A DNA stretch of 64,000 nt from Acerihabitans arboris (GCF_010131535.1 NZ_WUBS01000001.1:248001-312000); one strand, 5' to 3'. Positions 32,243-42,755 are shown, numbered from the stretch's first letter. The notes: generated from the letters alone by a model not told the origin. A program made the numbers and translations.

Positions 32243-33730
32243 TTACGCGTTGTCGCCAAACCAACAGATATTGCGCGCGGCCATAATCAGCTCACCGGCT
32301 TTTTCACTACTCAGCCCTTCAATATCTGACAGGTCATCGACACCCTGTTCGGCAAGATCTTCCAGCGTACAAACACCGCGCGCCGCCAGCTTGAACGCCA
32401 TCTCGCGCTCAAGCTCCGGCAGACTTAACAGGTCTTCAGCCGGCTTGCCCCCGCCGCGATTCTCTTCCTGCGCCAGGGCGAGCGTGGTCAGGGCGTTTTT
32501 AGCCCGCTCACGCAACGCTTCTACCATTTCTTCATCAAGCCCTTCGATTTCCAGCAATTCCTTCATTGGGACATACGCGAGTTCTTCCAATGAGGAGAAG
32601 CCTTCTTCAACCAGCACCGTGGCGAATTCTTCATCAATATCGAGATGCCTGGTGAAGATATCGATGGCGGCATGGGCTTCAGCCTGATGTTTTTCCTGCA
32701 GGTCCTCGACGGTCATCACATTCAGTTCCCAGCCGCTAAGCTGAGAAGCCAGCCGGACGTTCTGCCCGTTACGACCGATGGCCTGCGCCAGATTGCCGGA
32801 TTCAACCGCGATATCCATGGTGTGCTTGTCTTCATCGACCACAATGGAGGCCACGTCGGCCGGAGCCATGGCGTTGATGACAAACTGCGCCGGATTATCA
32901 TCCCACAGGATGATATCGATTCGTTCGCCGCCCAGTTCGCTGGACACCGCCTGGACGCGCGCGCCGCGCATGCCAACGCAGGCGCCCACCGGATCGATAC
33001 GTTTGTCGTTGGTTTTCACCGCAATTTTTGCCCGTGAACCCGGATCGCGCGCCGCGGCCTTGATCTCAATGACCTCTTCGCCGATTTCCGGTACTTCAAT
33101 GCGGAATAATTCTATCAGCATTTCTGGGCGGGAACGGCTAACAAACAGCTGGGCGCCGCGTGCTTCCGGACGTACTGAATAGAGAACACCGCGGATACGG
33201 TCGCCGGGGCGGAAGTTTTCGCGCGGCAGCATGTCTTCACGGCCGATCACCGCCTCGGCATTGCTACCCAAATCGAGGCTGATATTGTCGCGATTAACTT
33301 TTTTCACCACGCCGGTGACGATTTCACCTTCATGCTGGCGGAACTGCTCCACCACCATGGCGCGTTCTGCTTCGCGCACTTTCTGGACAATGACCTGTTT
33401 AGCGGTTTGGGTAGTGATGCGGTCAAATACCACGGATTCAATCTCGTCCTCGACATAGCCGCCTAACACGGATTCCGGGTCTTCGAACTGCGCCGCGTCA
33501 AACGTGATCTCACGCGTCGGCTGCGTCACTTCATTCACGATCACCCAACGGCGAAAGGTTTCGAAATCGCCGGTTTTGCGATCGATATTGACACGAACCT
33601 CAATTTCTTGCTCGTACTTTTTCTTTGTTGCCGTAGCCAGTGCAGTTTCCAGCGCTTCAAAAATTTTTTCACGAGGAACCGCTTTTTCATTGGAAACTGC
33701 TTCAACAACAGCCAGAATTTCTTTATTCAT
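32243..33730 (-). CDS. nusA: Transcription termination/antitermination protein NusA
   Basis: NusA modulates RNA polymerase pausing, termination and antitermination. The order is an N-terminal polymerase-binding domain, S1 ([21 protein letters not shown]), KH1 and KH2 ([38 protein letters not shown]), then two acidic repeats. The 495 aa equal E. coli. It starts [20 protein letters not shown] and follows rimP by 21 bp. Confidence 0.98.
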   Translation of the reverse strand: MNKEILAVVEAVSNEKAVPREKIFEALETALATATKKKYEQEIEVRVNIDRKTGDFETFRRWVIVNEVTQPTREITFDAAQFEDPESVLGGYVEDEIESVVFDRITTQTAKQVIVQKVREAERAMVVEQFRQHEGEIVTGVVKKVNRDNISLDLGSNAEAVIGREDMLPRENFRPGDRIRGVLYSVRPEARGAQLFVSRSRPEMLIELFRIEVPEIGEEVIEIKAAARDPGSRAKIAVKTNDKRIDPVGACVGMRGARVQAVSSELGGERIDIILWDDNPAQFVINAMAPADVASIVVDEDKHTMDIAVESGNLAQAIGRNGQNVRLASQLSGWELNVMTVEDLQEKHQAEAHAAIDIFTRHLDIDEEFATVLVEEGFSSLEELAYVPMKELLEIEGLDEEMVEALRERAKNALTTLALAQEENRGGGKPAEDLLSLPELEREMAFKLAARGVCTLEDLAEQGVDDLSDIEGLSSEKAGELIMAARNICWFGDNA

Positions 33731-33751
33731 CCTAGTTGCCTCATTAAAACG

Positions 33752-34204
33752 TTAAAAGTGGGGTACCAGGTTCGCTTTCTGGATGTTGCTTAAAGCGAAC
33801 ACTTCATCTTTTCCTTCCACCGTCACCGTGATCATTTCGCCGTCAACTGTTTTAATGATTCCCTGCCATTTGCGACGGTTTTGCATCGCAATGCGCAAAA
33901 CCACGCTGACTTCTTCACCGATGAACTGCGTATAATGCGCGGCGGCAAACAAAGGACGATCGAGACCCGGAGACGACACCTCAAGGGTGTACGCCACGGA
34001 GATAGGGTCTTCGACGTCAAACACCGCGCTGACCTGGTGGCTGACATCAGCACAATCATCGACGGTGATCCCATTGTCACTGTCAATATAGATGCGTAAC
34101 GTTGACTGCCGGCCCCGAATGAATTCTATGCCTACCAGCTCATAGCCCAAGGCTTCCACCGGTGCGGCGATCATCTCAGTCAATTTTTGTTCTAATGTGG
34201 ACAA
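33752..34204 (-). CDS. rimP: Ribosome maturation factor RimP
   Basis: RimP assists 30S maturation. The body [23 protein letters not shown]-type N-terminal domain and [15 protein letters not shown]-terminus match E. coli YhbC. The start is taken at TTG (34202-34204, reading [15 protein letters not shown]), which gives 150 aa, the E. coli length, with a G-rich ribosome-binding site just upstream; a GTG two codons earlier is a possible alternative. It is the first protein gene after metY. Confidence 0.93.
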   Translation of the reverse strand: MSTLEQKLTEMIAAPVEALGYELVGIEFIRGRQSTLRIYIDSDNGITVDDCADVSHQVSAVFDVEDPISVAYTLEVSSPGLDRPLFAAAHYTQFIGEEVSVVLRIAMQNRRKWQGIIKTVDGEMITVTVEGKDEVFALSNIQKANLVPHF

Positions 34205-34228
34205 GCCCACCCCCAAGACATAAAAAAA

Positions 34229-34242
34229 GGGCTAAAAAGCCC
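34229..34242 (-). terminator. Terminator/attenuator upstream of rimP
   Basis: On the minus strand GGGCT and AGCCC arms around a 4-nt loop are followed by seven Ts (complement of 34222-34228). It lies between metY and rimP, so it would limit readthrough of the metY transcript into rimP-nusA-infB. Confidence 0.8.
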
Positions 34243-34270
34243 AGTATTTCTGTAGTTTAATAACAAAAAA

Positions 34271-34286
34271 CCCCGAAAATTCGGGG
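34271..34286 (-). terminator. metY terminator
   Basis: CCCCGAA/TTCGGGG hairpin with a 2-nt loop, followed on the minus strand by six Ts (complement of 34265-34270). It is the first of two tandem terminators after metY. Confidence 0.85.
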
Positions 34287-34422
34287 CTTTTTGCGACTGG
34301 GACCCTGTAAGCCGCCGAGCGACTTTACAACATTCCATAGAATCTTTTTTCAAACGCCGCTGCGATAAATACCCAAAAAGCCGTACTGAGCAGTATATTT
34401 GAAAAAGAACTCTAAGGGAAAG

Positions 34423-34499
<77 letters not shown>

Positions 34500-34839
34500 T
34501 CTGAAATCGTTGCGAATAGTACGCCGATAACCTTAAAAAAGCAAGTTATCATTACGTAACAAACGTCTGTATTGAGCAATACATCCCGCCAACCGACTGT
34601 TTCAAAAGTGTTTTAAGGATTGTCGCGTTTTTTTGCCATGACTGAGGAGCGGGCCGGCAATCCCCGTTTACGCATCCTGTGATTAAAAAAATACGATTTG
34701 CGCTATCGGTCGGGGAGGCAGAGTATTTCACAACGCCGCCGGCCGGGCAAGCCTTCTTTAAGCAGAATGCGCCCTCCCCGCACGGGGAGGGCGGGCCCGG
34801 CTTTCGTCGGAACCAGGGGGCACGGCGTATTGCGCGGGC
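34500..34839. other. Interval between metY and the effector-like gene
   Basis: 340 bp, AT-rich next to metY (its promoter side) and GC-rich near 34740-34810. A perfect 11-bp hairpin CGCCCTCCCCG (34770-34780) / CGGGGAGGGCG (34783-34793) with a 2-nt loop lies 47 bp beyond the 3' end of the minus-strand gene. It has no T-run, so it may be a weak terminator or a repeat element. Confidence 0.55.
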
Positions 34840-36036
34840 TTAGGTATTTTTTGCCCTATTTTCACCGGCTTTATGTTCAAAAAAAGCCCGCAAATTGCTG
34901 ACATGGGAGGTGGTGTTGATGACGGCGCTATCTGAGCCCGCGGCCGGCAGCTTAGCGCCAACGCCGGATTTTGCGGCCGGGACGGCGTTCGGGGAGGCGG
35001 TATCCGCCGCCCTTGATATCGTCGGCGCCAACCGCTCATCCTCCCGCGCTGCCGGCATGGGTCCGGCAATCCCATCCACCGGGGCGGCGCGAGATGGCGC
35101 AACGCGCTTACGGGCGCCGTCCGCGTCGGCCGCTGTGCCAAACGCGGCGCCGCCGTCGTTCAGGCTAAACGGCTGATCGGAAAATAACGGATACGAAAAC
35201 TTAGGCTCATATACCGCCTTGTTGGTGTTGTATGTCACCAGGCTATCAATCGCGGCGGCGTTTTGCGGTGTATCCAGGACAGCCCTGGCGGCCGGATCGT
35301 TCAGCCGGTCGGCTATCATGTGCGCGGTGCGCATTTTCACCACGTTGAATTGGTCGTTCATGGTCATCAATGCGCATAGGCCGGCTAGGCTGCCGAATTG
35401 CAAATCCGGATGTTGCAGTACCCACAATGCCAGTTTGCCGCGGAACTCGCCGCTCCTGCCGTCCTGGCTGTCGATAGCCAGCTCCTTAACGATGATAGCG
35501 GTATTCGGGATTTGCTCCGGCTGCTTAAAGGACATTTTGTAACCGGTTTTGCCGTTATCATCGGTGTAGGGGCTTATGGTAATGTTTTCAGAGGAGAAAA
35601 GCGGACTGTTCGGGTTATCGATTAAAAAACTTTTAATTGCTTTACCGTTTTCTTCAAGGCTAGAGCCATCCTTAAGCAAGGTACCAATGAGATTTTTTGG
35701 CGCCACGGTTCTGTCTTGCGGGCGGGTAAGCATTTGCTGGAAGATATCATTGGCATCCTTGCTCGCCGTGGCCGTTCCCTTCTTACCGCCAATGGACAAT
35801 CTAGCCAGCATTTTTCCCAATTTACCGGCAAACGCACCGGCCCGGCGTTCGACGGTGGTTAAGAGTTTTTGCAGCGAGTTTCCCGCTTTTGCCAGCTTGT
35901 CATGGAATCCGGGGCTGAAATTGCTTTTTACCGCCGGTTTGGCGGCGCCGGAAACCTCGGTCTCTTTATTTTGTATGTTTGTTAGTTGATGAAAATGCGT
36001 TGCGGCCGAATGCCGTTGCGTACAGGGTAACGCCAT
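34840..36036 (-). CDS. Candidate secreted effector with RhoGAP-like region (unassigned)
   Basis: I do not recognise an ortholog. The 398-aa product has no signal peptide or membrane helix. Residues about 40-90 are Lys-rich amphipathic helices. Residues about 105-250 can be aligned by eye with eukaryotic RhoGAP domains: a KNLIGTLLKDG helix, AIKSFLIDNPNSPLFSS against the LLKxFLRELPxPLL block, and VVKMRTAHMIADRL against the VNKMTAKNLAIVFG block. Arg109 (or 105) could be the arginine finger, but FRVSG itself is not conserved. Residues 300-398 are Ala/Pro-rich and probably disordered. GGGAGAG precedes the ATG. It occupies the metY-leuU gap where E. coli has argG. Existence of the gene is likely; a RhoGAP effector role is a hypothesis. 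Confidence 0.7.
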   Translation of the reverse strand: MALPCTQRHSAATHFHQLTNIQNKETEVSGAAKPAVKSNFSPGFHDKLAKAGNSLQKLLTTVERRAGAFAGKLGKMLARLSIGGKKGTATASKDANDIFQQMLTRPQDRTVAPKNLIGTLLKDGSSLEENGKAIKSFLIDNPNSPLFSSENITISPYTDDNGKTGYKMSFKQPEQIPNTAIIVKELAIDSQDGRSGEFRGKLALWVLQHPDLQFGSLAGLCALMTMNDQFNVVKMRTAHMIADRLNDPAARAVLDTPQNAAAIDSLVTYNTNKAVYEPKFSYPLFSDQPFSLNDGGAAFGTAADADGARKRVAPSRAAPVDGIAGPMPAAREDERLAPTISRAADTASPNAVPAAKSGVGAKLPAAGSDSAVINTTSHVSNLRAFFEHKAGENRAKNT

Positions 36037-36477
36037 AATATTCTCTCCCGCTCTAATGGATAACTGACAAATTCTTGGTTGAAAACCGCACCATCAGCCT
36101 TAATGCGCTGGTGAAACTTAAAACGAGCCAGGTGAACTCATTCAGGCGCTAATTTCTCATATACCGCAGGCGCCGAATTGTATAAATCGCTTATGGATAA
36201 ATGAAATGCGCAGCGGGGAATCGCGGTTGCGCTGGATCGGGTTTATGGGGTGTATTGCGGATAGGTCAAGAATAGGAAATGAGCGCTGAGATGCCGGCGC
36301 GAAGCTGTTTAATCGGGGGTTACGGCGTTGAAAACCTGAACCTGCGTCAGGCTGGGTTTGCCGTGACTGGTATTGAAGTGATTAGGCATCTATCGCCCGC
36401 ACTTTATGGCTTACTGATGATGGCATCATCATTACCGGCTTGCTGATGGCGTTATTTCAACCAGCCGTTTTTATAGT
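36037..36477. other. Interval between the effector-like gene and leuU
   Basis: 441 bp containing the promoter region of the effector-like gene and the downstream flank of leuU. No gene is seen. No clean T-run terminator for leuU and no regulator site that I could support. Confidence 0.5.
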
Positions 36478-36564
36478 TGGTACCGAGGACGGGACTTGAA
36501 CCCGTAAGCCCAATCGGGCACTACCACCTCAAGGTAGCGTGTCTACCAATTCCACCACCTCGGC
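36478..36564 (-). tRNA. leuU: tRNA-Leu (GAG)
   Basis: An 87-nt class II tRNA on the minus strand with anticodon GAG (CCTTGAGGT), long variable arm, fully paired GCCGAGG/CCTCGGT-type acceptor and encoded CCA. It follows secG, as leuU does in E. coli. Confidence 0.98.
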
Positions 36565-36570
36565 ACTATT

Positions 36571-36626
36571 TATTTCAATCCTGTTATTTCAATCCTGTTA
36601 TTCCAATCCTGTTATTCCAATCTTTT
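36571..36626. repeat. 14-bp tandem repeat, four units
   Basis: Units TATTTCAATCCTGT (36571-36584 and 36585-36598), TATTCCAATCCTGT (36599-36612) and a decayed TATTCCAATCTTTT (36613-36626). The array begins 7 bp outside the leuU 5' end, within the transcribed spacer between secG and leuU if they are co-transcribed. Confidence 0.9.
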
Positions 36627-36861
36627 TGCTACAAATTTATTACTTCAAACTTGCTGATTTCGTACTGATTTACTGCAAAATAACGTCAAAGCTTCACACC
36701 CTTTGTTTATTTCCGGTGGGCTCCGGCCACTTGACTGCTTACTGTGATACCACTGCTTATTTTCACTTTTACGCAGTGCTCGGCACCAGATATCACGTAT
36801 TCGCAAAACACCGGCGCCGCTTGATTCGCTATCGCGACAACTTAAGGTAAACCGGTACCGA

Positions 36862-37194
36862 TTACTGCGGGATATCGTTATTCGGTTTCGCCGGCGCGTC
36901 GGACGGTGCCTTTGGCGCTTGCGGGGCCTGGTTCAGGTTATCCCACTCGCTGCCTTTCTGGCTGTGGCTGCCGCTAAGGTTGCCAAGCACCAGACTGAGG
37001 ATAAAAAACAGCGTTGCGAGCACGGCCGTCACACGGGTCATGAAATTACCGGAACCACTCGAACCGAACAAGGTCGCGGATGCGCCTGCGCCGAAAGAGG
37101 CCCCCATATCAGCACCTTTACCTTGTTGCAGCATAATCAGCGCAACCAGCCCGACAGCTATCAACAGGAATATGACTAACAGAGCTTCGTACAT
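36862..37194 (-). CDS. secG: Protein-export membrane protein SecG
   Basis: SecG is the small SecYEG translocon subunit. Two transmembrane helices at about residues 3-22 and 52-72 flank the conserved LQQGKGADMGASFGAGAS loop. The 110 aa with a Pro/Ala-rich tail equal the E. coli length. It lies between glmM and leuU. Confidence 0.97.
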   Translation of the reverse strand: MYEALLVIFLLIAVGLVALIMLQQGKGADMGASFGAGASATLFGSSGSGNFMTRVTAVLATLFFILSLVLGNLSGSHSQKGSEWDNLNQAPQAPKAPSDAPAKPNNDIPQ

Positions 37195-37394
37195 AATCTT
37201 TTCAGTATCCTTGCGGGTTGCACCGCGCGTTAGGCTATGGCCCCAATCCGGTTAAGACAATCTCCGACTGGAGCGGGTGTGAATACTAACTAAAGCCGTC
37301 ATGACGTGCAAGGGCAAATTGCGGCTAACGCGCTGATTGCGGAAAAAAACGTCAGCTGGATACGGGGAGCGGCTATCCAGGCTCCCCATGCCCG

Positions 37395-38732
37395 TTAGCC
37401 CGCCGCCTTCACCGCGTCGGCGATAACATGGGCCAGGCGGCTGACCTGATCGGCATCCTCGCCTTCCACCATCACCCGGATCAGGGGTTCGGTGCCTGAT
37501 TTGCGCAACAGCACCCTGCCCCGCCCGGCCAGGGCGGTTTCCACATCCGCCAGCGCCTGTTTTACCGCCGCCGACTCCAGCGGGTCGCCGACGCCGGCAA
37601 ACCGCACGTTAACCAGGATTTGCGGCAGCAGGCGCATGCCGCTGCACAGATCGTGCAGCGTCATATGGTTGCCCACCATGGCGGACAGGACCTGCAGCCC
37701 GGCGATAATGCCGTCGCCGGTGGTGGTTTTATCCAGCAGGATGACGTGGCCGGAATTTTCCGCGCCGATGCGCCAGCCCTTCTCCTGCATTTTTTCCAGC
37801 ACATAGCGGTCGCCCACCTTGGCGCGTACAAACGGGATGCCCAGCTGTTTCAGCGCCAGTTCAAGCCCCATATTGCTCATCAGGGTGCCCACGACGCCGC
37901 CGCTGAGCTGGCCCTGGCGCAGCTTTTCCCGGGCGATGATATAGAGGATTTGATCTCCGTCGACCTTGTTGCCCAGGTGATCGATCATGATCACCCGATC
38001 GCCGTCGCCGTCATAGGCAATGCCGAGATCGGCCTTGTCTTCCAGCACGCGCCGCTGCAGCAGGCGTACGTCGGTGGCGCCGCACTCCTGGTTGATGTTC
38101 ATCCCGTCCGGCTGGCAGCCTATCGCCACCACCTGGGCCCCCAGTTCGCGCAGCACGCTGGGCGCGATATGGTAGGTGGCGCCGTTGGCGCAATCCACCA
38201 CGATCTTTAAGCCCTTGAGGCTGCTGTTGCTGGGAAATGTCCCTTTGCAGAATTCAATATAACGCCCCGCCGCGTCGACGATGCGACTCGCCTTGCCCAG
38301 TTCGGAAGACTCGACGCAGGTGATGGTTTTTTCCAGCTCGGCCTCGATGGCCTCTTCCACCGCATCCGGCAGTTTGGTGCCGTCGATGGAGAAAAATTTG
38401 ATGCCGTTATCGTAGTAGGGATTATGCGAGGCGGAGATAACAATGCCCGCCTCCGCGCGGAAGGTGCGCGTCAGGTAGGCAATGGCCGGGGTTGGCATCG
38501 GCCCGGTAAAGGCGGCGGATAACCCTGCGGCGGCCAGCCCGGCTTCCAGGGCCGACTCCAGCATATAACCGGAAATACGCGTGTCCTTGCCGATGATGAT
38601 TTTACGCGACCCATGGCGCGCCAGCACCTTGCCGGCAGCCCAACCCAGCTTCAGCACGAAATCAGGGGTAATGGGGCTATCGCCGACCTTGCCGCGAATG
38701 CCGTCGGTGCCGAAGTATTTATGGTTGCTCAT
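37395..38732 (-). CDS. glmM: Phosphoglucosamine mutase
   Basis: GlmM converts glucosamine-6-phosphate to glucosamine-1-phosphate for UDP-GlcNAc and so for peptidoglycan and LPS. The catalytic phosphoserine is Ser102 in [13 protein letters not shown]; the metal loop DGDGDR and the sugar-binding and phosphate-binding ([12 protein letters not shown]) loops are intact. The 445 aa equal E. coli. Its ATG overlaps the folP stop (ATGA), so the two are coupled. Confidence 0.98.
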   Translation of the reverse strand: MSNHKYFGTDGIRGKVGDSPITPDFVLKLGWAAGKVLARHGSRKIIIGKDTRISGYMLESALEAGLAAAGLSAAFTGPMPTPAIAYLTRTFRAEAGIVISASHNPYYDNGIKFFSIDGTKLPDAVEEAIEAELEKTITCVESSELGKASRIVDAAGRYIEFCKGTFPSNSSLKGLKIVVDCANGATYHIAPSVLRELGAQVVAIGCQPDGMNINQECGATDVRLLQRRVLEDKADLGIAYDGDGDRVIMIDHLGNKVDGDQILYIIAREKLRQGQLSGGVVGTLMSNMGLELALKQLGIPFVRAKVGDRYVLEKMQEKGWRIGAENSGHVILLDKTTTGDGIIAGLQVLSAMVGNHMTLHDLCSGMRLLPQILVNVRFAGVGDPLESAAVKQALADVETALAGRGRVLLRKSGTEPLIRVMVEGEDADQVSRLAHVIADAVKAAG

Positions 38733-39574
38733 ACAAATAGTGATTCCTTCGCTGAAAGAGTCGCGTTGACGATCTGCATCGCCTCGACGGTTGCCTTGAC
38801 ATCATGGACGCGAATTATCTGCGCGCCCTGCATGGCGGCAATGACCGCGCAGGCCACGCTGCCCATGATGCGCTCCCCGGGGGGAAGCGGGATAAGTTGC
38901 CCTATCATGGATTTGCGCGACATGCCCACCAGGAGGGGCAGACCAAAATGATGAAAATCCCCCAGCCTGGCCAGGAGGCGGTAATTATGCGCTAAATCCT
39001 TGCCAAAACCGAAGCCCGGATCGAGTAATACTCTTTTTTTATCAATTCCCGCCGCCTCGCAGCAGGCAATGCGTTCGGTGAAAAACCGATCCACGTCCGC
39101 CAGCACATCGTCATAGCGCGGCGCCTGCTGCATGGAGCGCGGTTCCCCCTGCATATGCATCAGGCAGACCAGCAGGCCGCTGTCGCGGGCCGCTTCAAGC
39201 GCCCCTGGGTCGGTCAAGGCGCGGATATCGTTAATCAGATGCGCCCCCGCCGCGGCGCTCTCGCGCATCACCAGCGCGCGCGAGGTATCCACCGAGATAA
39301 CCACGTCCAGTCGCTGCGCCAGGGCGCTGACCACCGGCAGCACGCGGTCGGCTTCTTCCTGCTCGCTCACCGCGGCCGCGCCGGGCCGGGTGGATTCACC
39401 GCCGATATCAATCAGCGTCGCGCCGGCGGCGATCATGTCCTGCGCATGGGCCAGGGCGGCATCCAGCCGGCTATATTTGCCGCCGTCGGAAAAAGAGTCG
39501 GGCGTGACGTTGAGGATACCCATCACCCGTGGGGAGGAAAGATCGAGCACGCGCTGGCTAAGTTTAAGTTGCAT
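38729..39574 (-). CDS. folP: Dihydropteroate synthase
   Basis: FolP condenses pABA with dihydropterin pyrophosphate in folate synthesis and is the sulfonamide target. [27 protein letters not shown] and [10 protein letters not shown] are the substrate-binding signatures. The ATG at 39572-39574 ([12 protein letters not shown]) with AAGGA upstream gives 281 aa (E. coli 282); the in-frame extension to 39775 is inside the ftsH 3' end and was rejected. It overlaps glmM by 4 bp. Confidence 0.96.
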   Translation of the reverse strand: MQLKLSQRVLDLSSPRVMGILNVTPDSFSDGGKYSRLDAALAHAQDMIAAGATLIDIGGESTRPGAAAVSEQEEADRVLPVVSALAQRLDVVISVDTSRALVMRESAAAGAHLINDIRALTDPGALEAARDSGLLVCLMHMQGEPRSMQQAPRYDDVLADVDRFFTERIACCEAAGIDKKRVLLDPGFGFGKDLAHNYRLLARLGDFHHFGLPLLVGMSRKSMIGQLIPLPPGERIMGSVACAVIAAMQGAQIIRVHDVKATVEAMQIVNATLSAKESLFV

Positions 39575-39656
39575 TGGGCAACAGTCCTTCATAAAAAAGC
39601 CCCGACTGCGTTCGCCGGGGCTGATGTGATGATCGACCAGAACAGGGTGCCGGGCC

Positions 39657-41588
39657 TTAGTTGTTGCCGAACTGTTCCGACATGGTGTTGCCGGTCGGGG
39701 TATTGGGTTCATCCACCGGCGTCGGCGCTTTAGGCGTGCCGCCGTTATCGGACGAATGGTTGCTCGGTGAATCATCCCAGCCGGCTGGCGGACGCACGTC
39801 CTTGCGGCCCATCAAATCGTCGATCTGCGGGGCGTCGATGGTTTCATATTTCATCAATGCATCTTTCATCGAATGCAGGATATCCATATTTTCCATCAGC
39901 AGGGTGCGTGCCCGGGCATAGTTGCGTTCAATCAGGGATTTAACCTCTTGATCGATAATACGCGCCGTCTCATCGGACATATGCTTGGCTTTCGCCACCG
40001 AGCGGCCCAGGAACACTTCGCCTTCTTCCTCGGCGTACAGCAAAGGTCCCAGTTTTTCGGAGAAGCCCCACTGGGTCACCATGTTGCGCGCAATCGAGGT
40101 GGCAACCTTGATATCATTGGACGCGCCGGTGGACACCTTTTGCACGCCGTAAATGATCTCTTCGGCAAGACGGCCGCCGTACAGGGTGGAGATCTGGCTT
40201 TCCAGCTTCTGGCGGCTGGCGCTGATGGCGTCGCCTTCCGGCAGGAAGAACGTCACGCCCAGCGCGCGGCCGCGCGGAATTATCGTGACCTTATGCACCG
40301 GATCGTGCTCGGGCACCAGGCGGCCGATAATGGCGTGGCCCGCCTCGTGGTACGCGGTGGATTCCTTTTGCGCTTCGGTCATCACCATGGAGCGGCGTTC
40401 CGCGCCCATCATGATCTTGTCCTTGGCTTTTTCAAATTCCACCATGGATACGACACGCTTGCTGCCTCGGGCGGCAAACAGCGCGGCCTCGTTCACCAGG
40501 TTGGCCAAATCGGCGCCTGAGAAGCCGGGCGTGCCACGGGCAATGACCGACGGATCCATATCGGTGGACAAAGGCACCCGGCGCATATGGACTTTCAGGA
40601 TCTGCTCACGGCCGCGCACATCCGGCAGGCCGACGACAACCTGGCGGTCAAAACGGCCGGGACGCAGCAAGGCCGGGTCCAGCACGTCGGGACGGTTGGT
40701 CGCGGCGATAACGATGATGCCTTCATTGCCTTCGAAGCCATCCATTTCCACCAGCATCTGGTTCAGGGTCTGTTCGCGTTCGTCATGACCGCCGCCGAGA
40801 CCCGCGCCGCGCTGACGCCCCACGGCATCGATTTCATCGATAAAGATAATACAAGGCGCGGCTTTCTTTGCCTGTTCAAACATGTCGCGTACGCGTGACG
40901 CGCCGACGCCGACAAACATTTCCACGAAATCCGAACCGGAGATGGTAAAGAACGGGACTTTGGCTTCACCGGCAATGGCCTTGGCCAGCAGGGTCTTACC
41001 GGTTCCGGGCGGCCCGACCATCAGCACGCCTTTCGGGATTTTACCGCCGAGCTTCTGGAAGCGGCTCGGTTCGCGCAGGTAATCCACCAGTTCGCTGACT
41101 TCTTCTTTTGCTTCGTCGCAGCCCGCAACGTCGGCAAAAGTGGTTTTGATCTGATCTTCAGTCAGCATGCGGGCCTTGCTCTTGCCGAAGGACATCGCCC
41201 CCTTGCCGCCGCCGCCCTGCATTTGCCGCATAAAGAAGATCCAGACGCCTATCAGCAGCAGCATCGGGAACCAGGAAATAAAGATCGAGGCCAGCAGGCT
41301 TGGTTCTTCCGGCGGCTCACCGACTACTTTCACGTTCCGGGTCAGCAGGATGTCCAACAACTTGGGATCGTTGACCGGGATAAACGTGGTATAGCGGTTA
41401 CTGTCTTTCTTGGTAACGTTAATTTCACGTCCGTTAATACGTGCTTCCCGAATCTGATCCTGATTCAATTCAGACATAAAGGTAGAGTAATCTACCTTAC
41501 GGCTATTGGACTCGCTGGGCCCGAAGCTCTGAAATACAGACATCAACACTACTGCGATGACCAACCAGAGAATCAGGTTTTTCGCCAT
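39657..41588 (-). CDS. ftsH: ATP-dependent zinc metalloprotease FtsH
   Basis: FtsH is the essential inner-membrane AAA+ protease that degrades LpxC, sigma-32 and unassembled membrane proteins. Two N-terminal transmembrane helices (about 5-24 and 97-118), Walker A GPPGTGKT, Walker B FIDEID, the second region of homology and the zinc motif HEAGH are present. The ATG start [14 protein letters not shown] is the usual one; a TTG three codons upstream is better spaced from GAGG, so either may be used. The 643 aa equal the family length. It lies between rlmE and folP. Confidence 0.97.
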   Translation of the reverse strand: MAKNLILWLVIAVVLMSVFQSFGPSESNSRKVDYSTFMSELNQDQIREARINGREINVTKKDSNRYTTFIPVNDPKLLDILLTRNVKVVGEPPEEPSLLASIFISWFPMLLLIGVWIFFMRQMQGGGGKGAMSFGKSKARMLTEDQIKTTFADVAGCDEAKEEVSELVDYLREPSRFQKLGGKIPKGVLMVGPPGTGKTLLAKAIAGEAKVPFFTISGSDFVEMFVGVGASRVRDMFEQAKKAAPCIIFIDEIDAVGRQRGAGLGGGHDEREQTLNQMLVEMDGFEGNEGIIVIAATNRPDVLDPALLRPGRFDRQVVVGLPDVRGREQILKVHMRRVPLSTDMDPSVIARGTPGFSGADLANLVNEAALFAARGSKRVVSMVEFEKAKDKIMMGAERRSMVMTEAQKESTAYHEAGHAIIGRLVPEHDPVHKVTIIPRGRALGVTFFLPEGDAISASRQKLESQISTLYGGRLAEEIIYGVQKVSTGASNDIKVATSIARNMVTQWGFSEKLGPLLYAEEEGEVFLGRSVAKAKHMSDETARIIDQEVKSLIERNYARARTLLMENMDILHSMKDALMKYETIDAPQIDDLMGRKDVRPPAGWDDSPSNHSSDNGGTPKAPTPVDEPNTPTGNTMSEQFGNN

Positions 41589-41643
41589 GTCACTCAAGGG
41601 ATTAACCTCATATTACAACGGTGTTAACAATTAGCGTAGGGTA

Positions 41644-42273
41644 CTATAATTTGCGCCCTGTCGCCACAATGTACACTTCCCGCGATCGTGCGCGTGAAGC
41701 GTCTGGCTTACGAATCTTTACCTTCGTAAATAGGGAGCGAATTTCCCGCAGGTATTCATCAAAACCTTCTCCCTGAAAGACTTTAACCAGAAAACTGCCG
41801 CCAGGTGCCAGCACATCCCGGCACATCTCCAAAGCCAATTCCACTAAATACATGGCCTTGGGAATATCAACGGCCGGCGTACCACTCATATTAGGGGCCA
41901 TGTCGCTCATGACCACCTGCACTTTGCTTTCGCCTACTCTTTCAAGCAAGGCCTGTAACACCAGCGGATCGCGAAAGTCGCCCTGCAGGAAATCGACACC
42001 CACGATGGGATCCATGGGGAGAATATCACAAGCGATGATACGCCCTTTCTTACCAATTTGCGTGGCGACATACTGTGACCAACCGCCCGGCGCGGCGCCA
42101 AGATCCACCACCGCCATGTCCGGCTTGAACAGTTTGTCGCCCTGCTGTATTTCTTCAAGTTTAAACCAGGCACGGGAACGCAGTCCTTTTTTTTGTGCCT
42201 CGAGAACATATTTATCGCTAAAGTGTTCCTGTAGCCATCGACTCGAGCTGCCAGAACGCTTTTTGGTGGTCAT
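41644..42273 (-). CDS. rlmE: 23S rRNA (uridine2552-2'-O)-methyltransferase
   Basis: RlmE (FtsJ/RrmJ) methylates U2552 of 23S rRNA in the 50S subunit. The catalytic tetrad is in place: Lys38 (AWFKLEE), the Asp of [11 protein letters not shown], the Lys of [10 protein letters not shown] and the Glu of SREVYIVA. The SAM-binding [13 protein letters not shown] is intact. The 209 aa equal E. coli. It precedes ftsH by 55 bp; the E. coli pair is heat-shock controlled, but I could not confirm a sigma-32 promoter here. Confidence 0.97.
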   Translation of the reverse strand: MTTKKRSGSSSRWLQEHFSDKYVLEAQKKGLRSRAWFKLEEIQQGDKLFKPDMAVVDLGAAPGGWSQYVATQIGKKGRIIACDILPMDPIVGVDFLQGDFRDPLVLQALLERVGESKVQVVMSDMAPNMSGTPAVDIPKAMYLVELALEMCRDVLAPGGSFLVKVFQGEGFDEYLREIRSLFTKVKIRKPDASRARSREVYIVATGRKL

Positions 42274-42419
42274 CTTGTTTTCCAACTATCCTGAAAGGGT
42301 GCATTAGTGATGGGATGCGGGCACTCGTGCGCCAGATACAATCACGACCGATTTGGTGATAACCATGAGATGGCGGTAGAATGTACCGTTTTCAATCCCA
42401 ACGTAAGCAAAAAAGACAA

Positions 42420-42713
42420 ATGAATCTTAATAATAAGCAAAAACAGCACCTGAAAAGTCTGGCGCATCCGCTGAAACCGGTCGTCATGCTGGGCAATAAC
42501 GGCCTGACCGAGGGCGTGCTGGCAGAAATCGAACAGGCTCTTGAGCATCACGAGCTTATCAAAGTGAAGATTGCCGCGGAAGAACGCGAAACTAAAACGC
42601 TGATTGCAGACGCCATCGTGCGCGAAACCGGCGCCGTCAACGTGCAGGCTATCGGCGGCGTCCTGGTTCTCTACCGCCCGGGCAAAGATCATAAAATCAC
42701 TTTACCGCGCTAA
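42420..42713 (+). CDS. yhbY: CRM-domain RNA-binding protein YhbY
   Basis: YhbY is a 97-aa CRM-domain protein associated with pre-50S ribosomes. MNLNNKQKQHLKSLAHPLKPVV and the GxxG loop GNNGLTEGVL are conserved. The length equals E. coli. It is divergent from rlmE and converges on greA at a shared terminator. Confidence 0.96.
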   Translation: MNLNNKQKQHLKSLAHPLKPVVMLGNNGLTEGVLAEIEQALEHHELIKVKIAAEERETKTLIADAIVRETGAVNVQAIGGVLVLYRPGKDHKITLPR

Positions 42714-42755
42714 AAACACCTTTTCTGCTGAAAAGGTGCCATGTTCCCTCATATA

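Noticed and set aside
36239-36256. GGTTTA-N5-TGTATT, PhoP-box-like, upstream of the effector-like gene
   Set aside because: The second half matches only four of six bases and the orientation is opposite to the gene.
42274-42419. Sigma-32 promoter for rlmE-ftsH
   Set aside because: Expected from E. coli, but no CTTGAA/CCCCAT pair with suitable spacing could be read.
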